A stretch of 64,000 bases of DNA from Syntrophomonas sp. DTU019 (GTDB taxonomy: Bacteria; Bacillota; Syntrophomonadia; Syntrophomonadales; Syntrophomonadaceae), in contig CAJYDM010000003.1 in NCBI GenBank assembly GCA_913757435.1, positions 62,001-126,000 on the forward strand, read 5' to 3'. Each line of letters opens with the position of its first letter. The stretch's first letter is position 1. The notes beneath the pieces were generated by a model that saw only the letters and a list, made by a program, of their open reading frames with translations, was not told where the DNA came from and made no database searches. Positions 34,806 through 44,119 of the stretch are shown in pieces. A program made the translations under genes and the position numbers.

Positions 34806-36188
34806 TCACCCGGTTACGGCCAGATGGTATGCAAACCTGATTGGGTTGGCATAGATCTCTTTATCCAAATGTCTATCGTTGAGTCGACTGAGACTGACCT
34901 TCAAGGGTTTGCCGTTGACTTCGATGATCCATACCTTACCCCTATGGTCAATGCCCATATCCAGGCCCAACTCTCCGCAACATCCGAAATGGTTTTCAAT
35001 GGCCTGACACGCCGTCAGGGCAATACGTGAAACCTTTGCTGCGATGCCGTTTTTTTGATCGGGCTTTTGATGAAATACTGTTTTCAAGGCATGAGGCCAG
35101 CTGATCACCGAACCCCCGCTTCTGGGACTGGTAATGACACTTTGGCGCGCCGCTACTCGGACCGCGATTCCGGCCACTATCCAATTACCGTTGATATCCT
35201 TCTGGCACAATACCCGCATATCAAACTGTTTGCCCTTATATTTAGCCAGGGGAATCTTTTCTTGAATAATATAACCCCCACCAGATTCGGCATAAGGCGC
35301 CAGGAAAGATCGAATACCTTTTAGGTTTTTCAGATGCCTTTTAACGTTTTGTTCAGGCTTGCGATTCTCCAACAGAAAGCCTTTACCCATTTTGGAAAGT
35401 CTGAAAACACCATTGCCTTTGCTCAGACCGTCCGGCTTTAAGTAGACCGCTTCGCAACTGTTCACCGCAGAAGCGACTTGTTTATTGGCGTAAAGAACCG
35501 TAGTGTGGGGCAAACAAGCAGCTAATTCAGGCACCCGCCTCAAAACTTGAAAGGTTTCCCATTTGCGTAGCTTGGGCATGGCATTGAATATAGTAACATT
35601 GAGGAACTTGGACAGCATCTGTCTCAGTTTGATTCCGTCACTCCGGCCATGCGCACCAAAACAACGGTCGTAGATGACAGCTGGAATCGGGAATAGCCGG
35701 GAGGTCCAGGCGCTATCCTGAACAAGCTGTTTATTGTAGACCCAGCCCCGAATAATCCCCTGACTCAGGGAAACATCCTTGACACAGAAAAAACAGGCTA
35801 TAGCCCCCAAACGGTCACATTCATTCACATACTTATAGAAACTATGGTCTTTAGAGAGCCCTTTTGTCAGCTGCTTAATGTCTTTTTCAGATACAAAGAT
35901 GCCTATCAAAGGACCAAAAATAATCTTGTTATTCAGCTCTACCCGTCCTAGTGAATCCAGATCCGGCAATAAAAGCTGCCGGGCTGCTCCCGCCGGTATC
36001 TTCAATCCACCTCGCGGCCCTACTATAGCTTCTTTTTCTATAAGCAAACGAGCAGCTCCAAACTGGAGAACTACGCCCTCCTCACTATCTGATCGGATGC
36101 CACCTGTAATATGTGCTTTCGCGAGCGGTGATCTTGAACCTGTTGGTATTTTATACTGAAATGCAGGCCGGGTACTTATCACTGCCAT
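34806..36188 (-). CDS. YheC/YheD-family ATP-grasp protein (spore coat associated)
   Basis: A 460-residue protein. The N-terminal domain includes KIIFGPLIGIFVS and GWVYNKQLVQDSAWTSRLFPIPAVIYDR, the YheC/D hallmark. The ATP-grasp half has YLKPDGLSKGNGVFRL near 250, an arginine-rich IRVAARQSVITSPRSGG-type segment, and metal-binding GELGLDMGIDHRGKVWIIEVNGKP near 425. ATG 36188 has GGTGG five bases upstream. It is divergent from the second YheC/D gene. The family is associated with endospore coats in Bacillus; the reaction, presumably ATP-dependent ligation, is unknown. Confidence 0.88.
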   Translation of the reverse strand: MAVISTRPAFQYKIPTGSRSPLAKAHITGGIRSDSEEGVVLQFGAARLLIEKEAIVGPRGGLKIPAGAARQLLLPDLDSLGRVELNNKIIFGPLIGIFVSEKDIKQLTKGLSKDHSFYKYVNECDRLGAIACFFCVKDVSLSQGIIRGWVYNKQLVQDSAWTSRLFPIPAVIYDRCFGAHGRSDGIKLRQMLSKFLNVTIFNAMPKLRKWETFQVLRRVPELAACLPHTTVLYANKQVASAVNSCEAVYLKPDGLSKGNGVFRLSKMGKGFLLENRKPEQNVKRHLKNLKGIRSFLAPYAESGGGYIIQEKIPLAKYKGKQFDMRVLCQKDINGNWIVAGIAVRVAARQSVITSPRSGGSVISWPHALKTVFHQKPDQKNGIAAKVSRIALTACQAIENHFGCCGELGLDMGIDHRGKVWIIEVNGKPLKVSLSRLNDRHLDKEIYANPIRFAYHLAVTG

Positions 36189-36308
36189 TAAATCCACCAC
36201 CCCTTCAATATATTTTGTTCGACTAGTCTATCTTATGGGGAAGGGTGTTTTACTGACACCAAATGTTCAGCAATATTCATAGGCTATAAATAAAACAGGT
36301 GAAGTAGA

Positions 36309-38465
36309 TTGAAAATCAAGATACGTGTAATGCAAGATAATGAAACGGTTCCCACCATCTTTCTTGATAAAGCGTCTGACGATGGTGCAACTAGGGATAT
36401 TGTATATGGCGCCAAAAAAATAACGGCCACCGTCAAGCTGGCGGCTGGGAAAAACCATGCCGATCAAATTTTGGTCAACCAGGCGCTATCAGAGCAATTG
36501 ATGCTGCGCAACGGACAGAGATCGATTTTGAGAAACACAGACCCGGAACAAATCGTATTAGGTCCTCTCATCGGTATTAATATTTCCGCAGCTTACCAAG
36601 CGCTCCTTTTGAATAATAATATCGAAGGTGATTATGGACGCTTTATCAAGACCGCCCGTTCAATGGGGGGAGAGGTATTCTTATTCGCTGTCGAGGATGT
36701 TGACACAAATGGCCTGTTCATAAACGGAATAACCATGACTAACGGTGCAGCCTCGAAGTGGAAGTATCATAAATACCCGCTTCCGAACGTCATTTATTGT
36801 CAGTATCATAATGATGACGATCCGCAACGTAACAAGCAGGTGCTAGCGGGTTTAGCCGATACTCACGGAGTCAAGCTGACTAATTACCCTGAACCCCAAT
36901 TCCCTGGAATGATCAAACAACCTTACAAAGCTGCAGAGATGTTGGGGTGTAATGTTGAAGCCCGCCTGTTGATGCAGCGAGATCACTGCGGTTTGTGGAA
37001 GTATTCTGCTGGATGCGCAGTCCTGGTGCCACACGATCTGAAGGAATACAATCCTTTTACCAAGTACCCTTTGGAGTCCGCTTTAAGAGAAGTGTATGCC
37101 GACAACTACAAAATGATAGACAAGAATCTGATCCAACGTGCCCTGGCCGAATCTGTCAGGCTGGGTTATCAAAGCCCGGCCCTGCTGGAATTAGAATTAC
37201 ATTTTGGCATGGATTCATCTGGTTCAGCACATCTAAAAGATATAGACATAATGCCGGAAAAAAGATATGCCCTGGATTTCAGGGGTTCATCGGCTTCGTA
37301 TTGGGCGCTGCGACGCCCACTCTATTATTGCTTCCATCTGGCGGGATATCAGGTGGGCAATGTTGATTTACCCAGATATATCAAGAGACGCTCCAGGCGG
37401 AGGGTTCTCATCGGCATATTTGAAGCTCTGGCCAGAATCAGATCGATAAAATCCGGAGATGCCGATCTTGACCAACAGCTCCTGGCCAAAGCTGGCAGGG
37501 AATTGGGCTGTACTACTTTTCACTTCTCATTCAATGACTGGGGGCATGACAAAACCGTTTACGGCTGGTATTATAGCCACCGCAAAAAAAAGTGGCTGCG
37601 GAAGGAATTCCCATGGCCGCAGGTCTTGTACGACCGGGCCACGTTTTTCAAAGCTTCGCAGCGCCAAGAGGCCAGAGCATTCAGAGACCGAGTGATGGAC
37701 CACGGCACCACGCTGTTTATTAACAGCAGGTCTGTATTCGGTAAGGGCAGAACCGATCAAATACTGCGTAAAATGCCTTATCTAAGGCCATATTTGCCCC
37801 AGAACCTGATCGACCCGACACCATCCCAAATTGAAGAACTACTGGAGCAGTTCGCCATGGTATTTGTTAAAACTGAGTATGATTCAAGAATGTCGGGTGT
37901 ATGGAAAATACAAAAACAAGATAACCGGTATATACTGTCAACTGAAGAGGCCAGCTTGAGCTACAAAAGCTTTGCTCAGCTGTGGCCCGAAGTGCAGGCG
38001 ATAATCGCCAATGAGGCCTATGTAGCTCAACAAGGCATTTATGCTGCCGAATACAAAACCCATCCGCTGAATATCAGGGCGATAGTGCAGAAAAACCAGC
38101 AAGGTCAATGGGAAGCGGCTTTGATTAAGCCATGGATCACCAATTCGCCAACTGTCAGAGAATACCCTCTCAGCTGGCAGAAAGACATGCCAGAGGTTTT
38201 CAAGTCAAGGCAAAAGGTTGATTCAATATACCGCGATATATGCAGTGTATCCACAGCTGTAGCCAAGACCCTGGAGGCTTGGACAGGGCCTTTAGGAGAG
38301 TTAGGCATCGATATTGTTATTGATAAAACCGGCCACCCCTATATTATTGAAGTCAACGGCAAAACCAATAAGACCTTCTTTATACAGAATGAGCCAGCTA
38401 AATCCAGCTATCGTCTGTTTTACAACCCTCTCGCCTATGGAGTTTACTTGGCCAGAAACTTTTGA
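36309..38465 (+). CDS. tandem-fused YheC/YheD-family ATP-grasp protein
   Basis: A 718-residue protein made of two YheC/D-like units. The first (about 1-365) has VLGPLIGINIS and PLPNVIYCQYHNDDD but lacks a clear ATP-binding lysine segment. It ends with a degenerate LELELHFGMDSSGSAHLKDI instead of an EVNGK motif. The second (about 385-718) has RVLIGIFEA, FPWPQVLYDRATFF, and an intact GELGIDIVIDKTGHPYIIEVNGKT. The first unit is therefore probably structural and the second catalytic. TTG 36309 follows AGGTGAAG. The gene is divergent from the 34806-36188 paralogue. Confidence 0.85.
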   Translation: MKIKIRVMQDNETVPTIFLDKASDDGATRDIVYGAKKITATVKLAAGKNHADQILVNQALSEQLMLRNGQRSILRNTDPEQIVLGPLIGINISAAYQALLLNNNIEGDYGRFIKTARSMGGEVFLFAVEDVDTNGLFINGITMTNGAASKWKYHKYPLPNVIYCQYHNDDDPQRNKQVLAGLADTHGVKLTNYPEPQFPGMIKQPYKAAEMLGCNVEARLLMQRDHCGLWKYSAGCAVLVPHDLKEYNPFTKYPLESALREVYADNYKMIDKNLIQRALAESVRLGYQSPALLELELHFGMDSSGSAHLKDIDIMPEKRYALDFRGSSASYWALRRPLYYCFHLAGYQVGNVDLPRYIKRRSRRRVLIGIFEALARIRSIKSGDADLDQQLLAKAGRELGCTTFHFSFNDWGHDKTVYGWYYSHRKKKWLRKEFPWPQVLYDRATFFKASQRQEARAFRDRVMDHGTTLFINSRSVFGKGRTDQILRKMPYLRPYLPQNLIDPTPSQIEELLEQFAMVFVKTEYDSRMSGVWKIQKQDNRYILSTEEASLSYKSFAQLWPEVQAIIANEAYVAQQGIYAAEYKTHPLNIRAIVQKNQQGQWEAALIKPWITNSPTVREYPLSWQKDMPEVFKSRQKVDSIYRDICSVSTAVAKTLEAWTGPLGELGIDIVIDKTGHPYIIEVNGKTNKTFFIQNEPAKSSYRLFYNPLAYGVYLARNF

Positions 38466-38621
38466 CCGCGCAGGACAGTTGTCTTGCCCGGTGTTATACG
38501 CGCAGCCATTAACGAAAGCGAGTTGCGCAGCGGAAAGATTGGGTGGTTACGTCCCCGCGTGTCGTATCGGTTGAGCTATATGGCTCAAAGGCGATCCGAT
38601 GATCAAAGCTGTTACTTCACG

Positions 38622-38780
38622 CTAAATCTCCATATCCTTAGCATAAGTACGGTAATATAACACGATCAGTTCATCCAGCTTTTTACTCAGGTCAATGACT
38701 TCAGGATCTTGAAGCCCCTTTTTCTCCCCCAGCTTAGTAAGTTGAAGGCGCAGTTGCTCAATCTTGATGACGAGATCCAC
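38622..38780 (-). CDS. Spo0E-like aspartyl-phosphatase/sporulation regulator
   Basis: A 52-residue protein not obvious from ORF length alone. GTG 38780 has GGGAG eight bases upstream. The sequence has the Spo0E-family pattern: IEQLRLQLTKL in the first helix, DPEVIDLSKKLDELIVLYY in the second (family SQxLDxxI...Y signature, with SKKLD). Spo0E proteins dephosphorylate Spo0A-P and delay sporulation. It stands alone downstream of the converging YheC/D fusion gene. The function is family inference, but length and motif fit well. Confidence 0.8.
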   Translation of the reverse strand: MDLVIKIEQLRLQLTKLGEKKGLQDPEVIDLSKKLDELIVLYYRTYAKDMEI

Positions 38781-39194
38781 TTACAATACTCCCATAGTTC
38801 AAATAAAATCAGCCCGCCTGCAGGTATATCTAATCTATCCAGCAGGGATTTTTATACTATACAAAACTGTCGTTTAATCTTGCCTACTATGATAAATTAG
38901 ACGAATTTGCTGATAATCCTGCTAGATTATTGTAAAATACTGTATATCAATTATACATTTTGTATTTCTAGTACGGAATTGAATTATTTTGCCCAGTGAA
39001 TTAAGAGAAAGCCCACAGCTGCCCGTCCCTTGTAACGGTTTGGGCAGCACCGAAAAAGGACTGTCAGATCAGGATAAGGCCTGGCCGTTTATAAGGTGTT
39101 GTCTTGTTGGTGATAATCTTCCACGGTGCAGCTCTCCAATTATTGGTATTATTGTGTTACCATGAGTTAGGCAGTAACCTCGGGAGGATTAATT
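38781..39194. other. AT-rich intergenic region
   Basis: This very AT-rich stretch must contain the divergent promoters of the Spo0E-like gene and the ferredoxin gene. One hairpin, GCTGCCC (39018-39024)/GGGCAGC (39042-39048), is followed by AACGGTTT-type sequence and is not a clear terminator. No ORF with a ribosome site is seen. Confidence 0.4.
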
Positions 39195-40310
39195 ATGGGT
39201 CATCTGGTGCATGAAAAAGATCAAGTCTTTTTGGCTTTGGCTGAACGCCTCAATCGAGAGCCGGTAGGTGCGCCGCCTAACGAAACCCTCATGGAGATCT
39301 TAAAATGCCTCTACTCCGAGGGGGAGGCTATGATAGGCAGCAAGTTCCCCATGATGCCAGTGAAATTGGAGAAGCTGGCCGATATATGCGGCTTCGATTC
39401 ACATACATTAAAACCCCTTTTGGATAATATGGCTGATAAAGGCCTGCTCATGGACCTGCCCCGTAAGAATGAATTTTATTACATGCTCACCCCGATGGTA
39501 GTAGGCTTCTTTGAATACACTTTCATGCGCACAAAACACCAGGTTGGTATGCACCAACTGGCCGAGCTGTTTCGCAGTTATTTTGATAATAAAGAGGTGC
39601 AGGCCGAGTTTGCCGGGCGTGACACCAAATTTATGCGCACCCTGGTGTATGAGCACCTCATTCCCTTGGCGGTTGAGACTGAGGTGTTGGACTATGAGCG
39701 GGCCCGGGAGGTAATCCGTCAGTCCGGCGGGGGAGCCATCTCGGTTTGCCCCTGTCGTCACAAAGCCCATCACCTGGGGACGGCCTGCGAAGCTCCTCTT
39801 GAAGTATGCACTACCCTGGGCACAGCGGCGGAATGGATCATCAGGCGAGGCCTGGGCCAAGCAGCAACGGTGAATGACCTGCTGCGGGTACTGGATGAGA
39901 CCGAGGCTCTGGGGTTGGTGCACAACTGTGACAATGTCATGAATCAACCCACCTATATCTGCCACTGTTGCAGATGCTGCTGCGTGGTCATGCAAGGCAT
40001 CAACAGGCATGGGCACTACGCCACCCATCCCAGCAATTTCAGGCCCACCCTTGATGTAGCCGTATGTATTGGCTGTGGTATCTGTGCTGACAAGTGCCCT
40101 ATCGCAATCATCACCATGCAGGAGGACCAGGATGGCAATCAGATACCGTTCATGGATGAAAAGGCTTGCCTGGGCTGCGGGGTGTGTGTCAATTTCTGCC
40201 CCAACGGCTCCATAACCATGTCGCGTCGCAGCGAGGTGCACATCCCTCCCAGGACCAGCCTGGCGAAGTTCCAGCGCATTGCTAAGGAAAAAGGCCGCTC
40301 CCCCCGTTGA
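39195..40310 (+). CDS. winged-helix/4Fe-4S ferredoxin-type protein
   Basis: A 371-residue cytoplasmic protein. Residues about 25-100 look like a winged-helix domain (VKLEKLADICGFDSHTLKPL ending in a beta hairpin). Then come a cysteine cluster CPCRHKAH near 192 and CHCCRCCC near 262. Two classical [4Fe-4S] motifs CIGCGICADKCP (near 297) and CLGCGVCVNFCP (near 328) follow. ATG 39195 has GGGAGGA upstream. It could be a redox-responsive regulator or an electron carrier; similar proteins accompany anaerobic oxidoreductases. The partner is not identifiable here. Confidence 0.78.
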   Translation: MGHLVHEKDQVFLALAERLNREPVGAPPNETLMEILKCLYSEGEAMIGSKFPMMPVKLEKLADICGFDSHTLKPLLDNMADKGLLMDLPRKNEFYYMLTPMVVGFFEYTFMRTKHQVGMHQLAELFRSYFDNKEVQAEFAGRDTKFMRTLVYEHLIPLAVETEVLDYERAREVIRQSGGGAISVCPCRHKAHHLGTACEAPLEVCTTLGTAAEWIIRRGLGQAATVNDLLRVLDETEALGLVHNCDNVMNQPTYICHCCRCCCVVMQGINRHGHYATHPSNFRPTLDVAVCIGCGICADKCPIAIITMQEDQDGNQIPFMDEKACLGCGVCVNFCPNGSITMSRRSEVHIPPRTSLAKFQRIAKEKGRSPR

Positions 40311-40476
40311 AACCTGGCTTGGTGCTGCGGTTTTTTAAGTGGTAAAAGAATGACGTCATACTGGAGAAAGGGCAGTTAAGCGATCTAATCTGGCCCACTT
40401 GACTATGACGATATTAGATAATATTGGTTTGCTTTGCGGGCCTGGAAGAGAAGGGCCGCCATGGAGGAGGATAGTA

Positions 40477-41460
40477 GTGATCGAGCGCATACTGCCCAAT
40501 ATATATCGCATCGAAATCCCTTTGCCCAAAAATCCGCTGCGGGTGTTGAACTCATACCTGATCAAAGACCATGACAGAAGTCTTCTCGTGGACACCGGCT
40601 TCAACCTGGAAGCCTGCCAGATCGCCATGGACCAGGCCTTGGCGAAGCTGGGCATCAACATGGAGGAGACTGACCTGTTCATCACCCATGTCCATACCGA
40701 TCATTCAGGTTTGGTGCAGCATCTGTTCCGCCCTGGTATCAGCGTATGGATGGGGGAGGATGATGCTGAGCTATTTCAGAGCAATATGCGAGAGAACTTG
40801 TTCATCAGTACGGCGGCGAAAATGCTGCATCGCAGCGGTTTGCTGCGCGAAGGTTCTCCTTATCGTCCCCAAGAGGAGGCGACCGCTAGATACGCTGACC
40901 GCGCCGAAGTGCCCATCAATGTGGTTCACGAGGGAGATAAATTTGTTAGAGGCGGTTATACCTGGCAGGCGGTATCTACACCAGGGCATACTGTCGGCCA
41001 TATGTGTTTGTTTGAAACCGGTCAGAAGATACTCATCGCCGGAGACCACATCCTGGATAAGATTACTCCCAACATCGGCCTATGGAGCTTTAAGCATGAC
41101 CTGTTAGGCCTTTATATCCCTAGTCTGGACAAGGTGGCAGCTCTAGATGTGGAATTGGTTCTGCCCGGGCACCGAAATATCATTACCGATGTGCGGGGGC
41201 GGATAGATGAGATCAAACAGCATCATGTCCGCCGCCTGCAGGATGTACTGCAAGCCCTGGGGGAAGATAAGAAAACCGCTGCTCAGGTAGCCCAGCGCAT
41301 GCGATGGGACTTGAGCTACCGGGATTGGGATGAATTCCCCCTTAATCAAAAGATGCATGCCTGCGCCGAGGCCCTGGCTCATCTCTATCACCTGGTGGTC
41401 AAAGGCCAACTCACTATGAGTGAGGAAGCGGGCGTATTATATTTCCAGACCACTTCCTGA
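40477..41460 (+). CDS. metallo-beta-lactamase fold hydrolase
   Basis: A 327-residue enzyme with the metal-binding motif THVHTDHSG near residue 70. A second histidine lies in TPGHTVGHMCLF near 170, the bridging aspartate in IAGDHILD near 188, and the last histidine in LPGHRNI near 230. The C-terminal ~90 residues are a helical winged domain as in glyoxalase II-like/LACTB2-type hydrolases. GTG 40477 has GGAGGAGG six bases upstream and gives the typical MIERILPNIYRIEIP start. The substrate is unknown; a thioester or lactone hydrolase is plausible. Confidence 0.85.
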   Translation: MIERILPNIYRIEIPLPKNPLRVLNSYLIKDHDRSLLVDTGFNLEACQIAMDQALAKLGINMEETDLFITHVHTDHSGLVQHLFRPGISVWMGEDDAELFQSNMRENLFISTAAKMLHRSGLLREGSPYRPQEEATARYADRAEVPINVVHEGDKFVRGGYTWQAVSTPGHTVGHMCLFETGQKILIAGDHILDKITPNIGLWSFKHDLLGLYIPSLDKVAALDVELVLPGHRNIITDVRGRIDEIKQHHVRRLQDVLQALGEDKKTAAQVAQRMRWDLSYRDWDEFPLNQKMHACAEALAHLYHLVVKGQLTMSEEAGVLYFQTTS

Positions 41461-41777
41461 CATTGCCGGAAGTCTGAAGTGATGGTAGGGAACCACTGAG
41501 GCTTTGAGCAATCTGGGCCGCCGGGACGAGAGCGGGCACCAAGGATATGCCTTATCAGATGCGTGTTCTACTAGGTAATAGCGATTGACACAGATTATAG
41601 GATAGTGGTTTTATAGCGGGTAAAAGCACCCAAATAACGGCACAAAATAATGGTCAGGAAAACCGGCATTTGAGCAGAGTTGTTCTGATAAAACCTACGA
41701 AGAGGCTATTATTTCAATAATAATGGCAATAATATCAAAGGGATAAAGCCCAAGAAATGACAAAAGGGAGAACAAAC
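41461..41777. other. intergenic region upstream of the L25/Ctc gene
   Basis: TTGACA at 41585-41590 is a candidate -35 element, but the -10 is ambiguous. A GGGTAAAAGCACCC hairpin is near 41618-41631. No other feature is seen. Confidence 0.35.
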
Positions 41778-42374
41778 ATGGAAGAAACCATTTTGACAGC
41801 CGGTAAACGGGACCGTAAAGGCGGTAAGTTCAGGGAGCAAGGCTATATAGCCGGGGTTATCTACGGTGATAAGGCAGGTGCTAGCAATCCGGTAAAGTTC
41901 AAGAGTTCTGATTTGCATCAGATCCTGAAAAGCCACGGCCGCAACGCCAGAGTGACTGTACTGTACGATAACACAAAGAAGCTCGGGTTTATCAAGGAGA
42001 TCCAAAAAGACCCGCTTTCTCAACAGATTACTCACGTAGACGTGCAGGTTGTGTCCAGAGACCAGGAGGTTAAGCTACAGGTTCCGCTCATATTCAGCGG
42101 CGAAGAAGAACTGTCTGCCAGACAATTGCTGCTCATGGTAGTCAAACCCGAGGTAACTGTTTTGGGCACTATGGATGCAGTGCCTGAAGCCATTGCTGTC
42201 GATGTGGCGCAACTGAACGCGGGCGATTCCATTACCGTCGGGAATTTAACCATAGACCCGCAGTTGAAGGTGAGCGAGCGCGAGGATGTTGTCTTTGCGT
42301 CCATAAATTATATGCCGGTTCAACCTGCTGAGGAGGAAGAGGAAGAGAAGCCAGTTGAGGCCGAAGCGGAGTGA
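41778..42374 (+). CDS. 50S ribosomal protein L25/general stress protein Ctc
   Basis: A protein of 198 residues that binds 5S rRNA. The N-terminal L25 domain (residues 1-90) includes EQGYIAGVIYGD, and the C-terminal TL5/CTC beta domain (95-185) is followed by a very acidic tail (EEEEEEKP). ATG 41778 has AAAGGGAG upstream; an upstream in-frame ATG at 41757 is less favoured. This two-domain form is the bacterial long (Ctc/TL5) type. A strong terminator follows, so it is monocistronic. Confidence 0.93.
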   Translation: MEETILTAGKRDRKGGKFREQGYIAGVIYGDKAGASNPVKFKSSDLHQILKSHGRNARVTVLYDNTKKLGFIKEIQKDPLSQQITHVDVQVVSRDQEVKLQVPLIFSGEEELSARQLLLMVVKPEVTVLGTMDAVPEAIAVDVAQLNAGDSITVGNLTIDPQLKVSEREDVVFASINYMPVQPAEEEEEEKPVEAEAE

Positions 42375-42399
42375 TAAGCCCCATTGAAAAGAAAAAGTA

Positions 42400-42430
42400 C
42401 CCCTCCGCAAGTTTCGGAGGGGCGCTTTTT
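42400..42430 (+). terminator. rho-independent terminator of the L25 gene
   Basis: CCCCTCCG (42400-42407) pairs with CGGAGGGG (42415-42422), followed by CGCTTTTT. Confidence 0.9.
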
Positions 42431-42453
42431 ACAATACTCGATGGCTCAACTGA

Positions 42454-43146
42454 TCAGAAGCATTTTTTACCCACTGCCAGAGCGGTGAGCGAAGTATTGG
42501 TTATGGTAGCAAATGTAATATTGAAGCACTCCTGATTGACAAGTTCAACAACGTAATGGCAGCAATCCGGGCAGGATTCACAAGAGCAGAAGCTGAAACT
42601 GAAGGAATCGGACTGCTGTATGAAATCATTAACCTGACTAACGGCTACGCTGGACTGTCTTTCGAATGTCCAGGTCCCCAGAGGAACATGGCTGCCTTTG
42701 CAAATCCTGCTTAACTTGAACACCAGACGCAGCAGAAAATTCTCATTGTCACTGGTCCTGAAACTAATCAGCGAAGAGAAATCGAGTTTGACCGTGGGTT
42801 CGACTAAACCACTGGTATCAAGGGCTACTGTGGCCTGAACAATCCCGCTATTATTGCTGTTGATACTGCTTGAAGCCACCCCATTGATCAAAACGCCGCC
42901 GCAGGATATCGGTCCGGAACCTGTGCTGGTGCCACACCTTAAGATGGTCTCGGTTTCCTTGGGCTTAGGATAGTGATCCTTTTTGTCGTCGTGTTTATTT
43001 TTTCTAGGTTTCGGGTCATAATCGCAATCATAACTGTCGTCATAATACTCTTGCCGAGCACAGGTATCACAATCCTGTCTGCCATCATATTCTTCTGACC
43101 TGCGCTTGCCGCATCTGTAAGCATCTCTCTGATAATTGGTCTTCAT
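42454..43146 (-). CDS. DUF4489 domain protein with charged N-terminus
   Basis: A 230-residue protein. The N-terminal ~65 residues are rich in Asp, Lys, Tyr and Cys and low in complexity. A DUF4489-type C-terminal domain follows with LVEPTVKLDFSSLISF near 115, LVFKLSRICKG and the double-cysteine CESCPDCCHYVVEL. The best start is ATG 43146 with AGGAGG seven bases upstream. A paralogue lies at 47899-48471. DUF4489 proteins occur in spore-forming Clostridia; an exported or spore-surface structural role is a guess. Confidence 0.78.
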   Translation of the reverse strand: MKTNYQRDAYRCGKRRSEEYDGRQDCDTCARQEYYDDSYDCDYDPKPRKNKHDDKKDHYPKPKETETILRCGTSTGSGPISCGGVLINGVASSSINSNNSGIVQATVALDTSGLVEPTVKLDFSSLISFRTSDNENFLLRLVFKLSRICKGSHVPLGTWTFERQSSVAVSQVNDFIQQSDSFSFSFCSCESCPDCCHYVVELVNQECFNITFATITNTSLTALAVGKKCF

Positions 43147-43324
43147 CACATTACCTCCTGATTTAGAATAATCTGCCTGGATATTTTGACAATTAATGTC
43201 GGCCTGATCTAATCTAATGTATTCTTCCATACCAATATTTGGTTACAATGGAAAAAGTATAAGCTTATGAAAAGGATCGGTATCAGCTGCAGCCACCGAT
43301 CAGGAAGTGGCGTGCGCGCAAATA

Positions 43325-43351
43325 AAAGACCCCCTTAATCAGGGAGTCTTT
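43325..43351 (-). terminator. terminator of the LRAT-like gene
   Basis: On the minus strand AAAGAC-TCCC pairs with GGGG-GTCTTT, followed by TTATTT. It lies 34 bp after the stop codon of the leftward LRAT-like gene. Confidence 0.75.
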
Positions 43352-43385
43352 CGTGCTGCAAATTACCGTTTTATCCAGGCGGATA

Positions 43386-43895
43386 TTAGGTTGCGAATAT
43401 ATGTGCGTCCAGGTTGGGGAGTAGTCCGAGCAGGGCTTTGACCGTAGCAGTCTCACAAATACCTGTCTTACACCAGATAACAAAGTTCTCGCAATTGCCG
43501 ATAGCAGAGGTGTATTCGCGCTCCCCGACCCTGCTCAAAGCACGGTGTGCGGTCTGTTGAGGGGATAACAGGCGGCAGCCGGGTATTTGGTCGAAAAGCT
43601 GGAGGAGCTTGATCCTGCTGCAAAAAGGCACCAGACTGGCAAAGCGGCCCGATCTTATATCAATCTGGCCATCGCCGTCAACCTCTGGAAAAACACACAG
43701 AAAATAGTTTGACCTTCCATGCAGGAAGCGGTCCAAAGTGGTCTCCCTTATATAGTAATATCTATCGAATTCATCTACATAAGGGGCATAATGGATCACG
43801 CTGTGGTTATTGACATAGATCCCGTAGTGTTTGGTAGGGCCGCGGTATACGCCGATAACATCGCCAAACCTCGCCGATACAACCTCATCAGTCAT
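43386..43895 (-). CDS. LRAT/NlpC-P60-like protein
   Basis: A 169-residue protein with the circularly permuted papain-like LRAT fold. FGDVIGVYRGPTKHYGIYV near residue 10 holds the first histidine (KHYGIYV) and NHSVIHYAP the second. NCENFVIWC near residue 137 holds the nucleophilic cysteine. LRAT-like proteins act as thiol acyltransferases or hydrolases on lipids or peptides. ATG 43895 has AGGGGG upstream. The neighbouring DUF4489 gene is in the same direction. The bacterial substrate is unknown. Confidence 0.78.
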   Translation of the reverse strand: MTDEVVSARFGDVIGVYRGPTKHYGIYVNNHSVIHYAPYVDEFDRYYYIRETTLDRFLHGRSNYFLCVFPEVDGDGQIDIRSGRFASLVPFCSRIKLLQLFDQIPGCRLLSPQQTAHRALSRVGEREYTSAIGNCENFVIWCKTGICETATVKALLGLLPNLDAHIFAT

Positions 43896-44082
43896 GCGAA
43901 TCGCCCCCTAAAACTGATGTACAGCGTTGTATATTAGAGTCTACGATTGCGGCTCCCGGATTATACTATTGACCAGGTCCCGGACAACGATCGCAAAGCT
44001 GCTTTCCCTAATTGAATTGTATCGGTGATGGAAGCCAGGCAATTACCATTACTTAGTATAATTATATATGAATACCCATAAT

Positions 44083-44111
44083 AAAGGAGGGCTTTTGATA
44101 GGCCCCCCTTT
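44083..44111 (-). terminator. terminator of the ABC transporter operon
   Basis: AAAGGAGGGC (44083-44092) and GCCCCCCTTT (44102-44111) pair with one mismatch. On the minus strand it comes nine bases after the stop codon of the substrate-binding protein gene. Confidence 0.75.
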
Positions 44112-44119
44112 AAGCTTAA

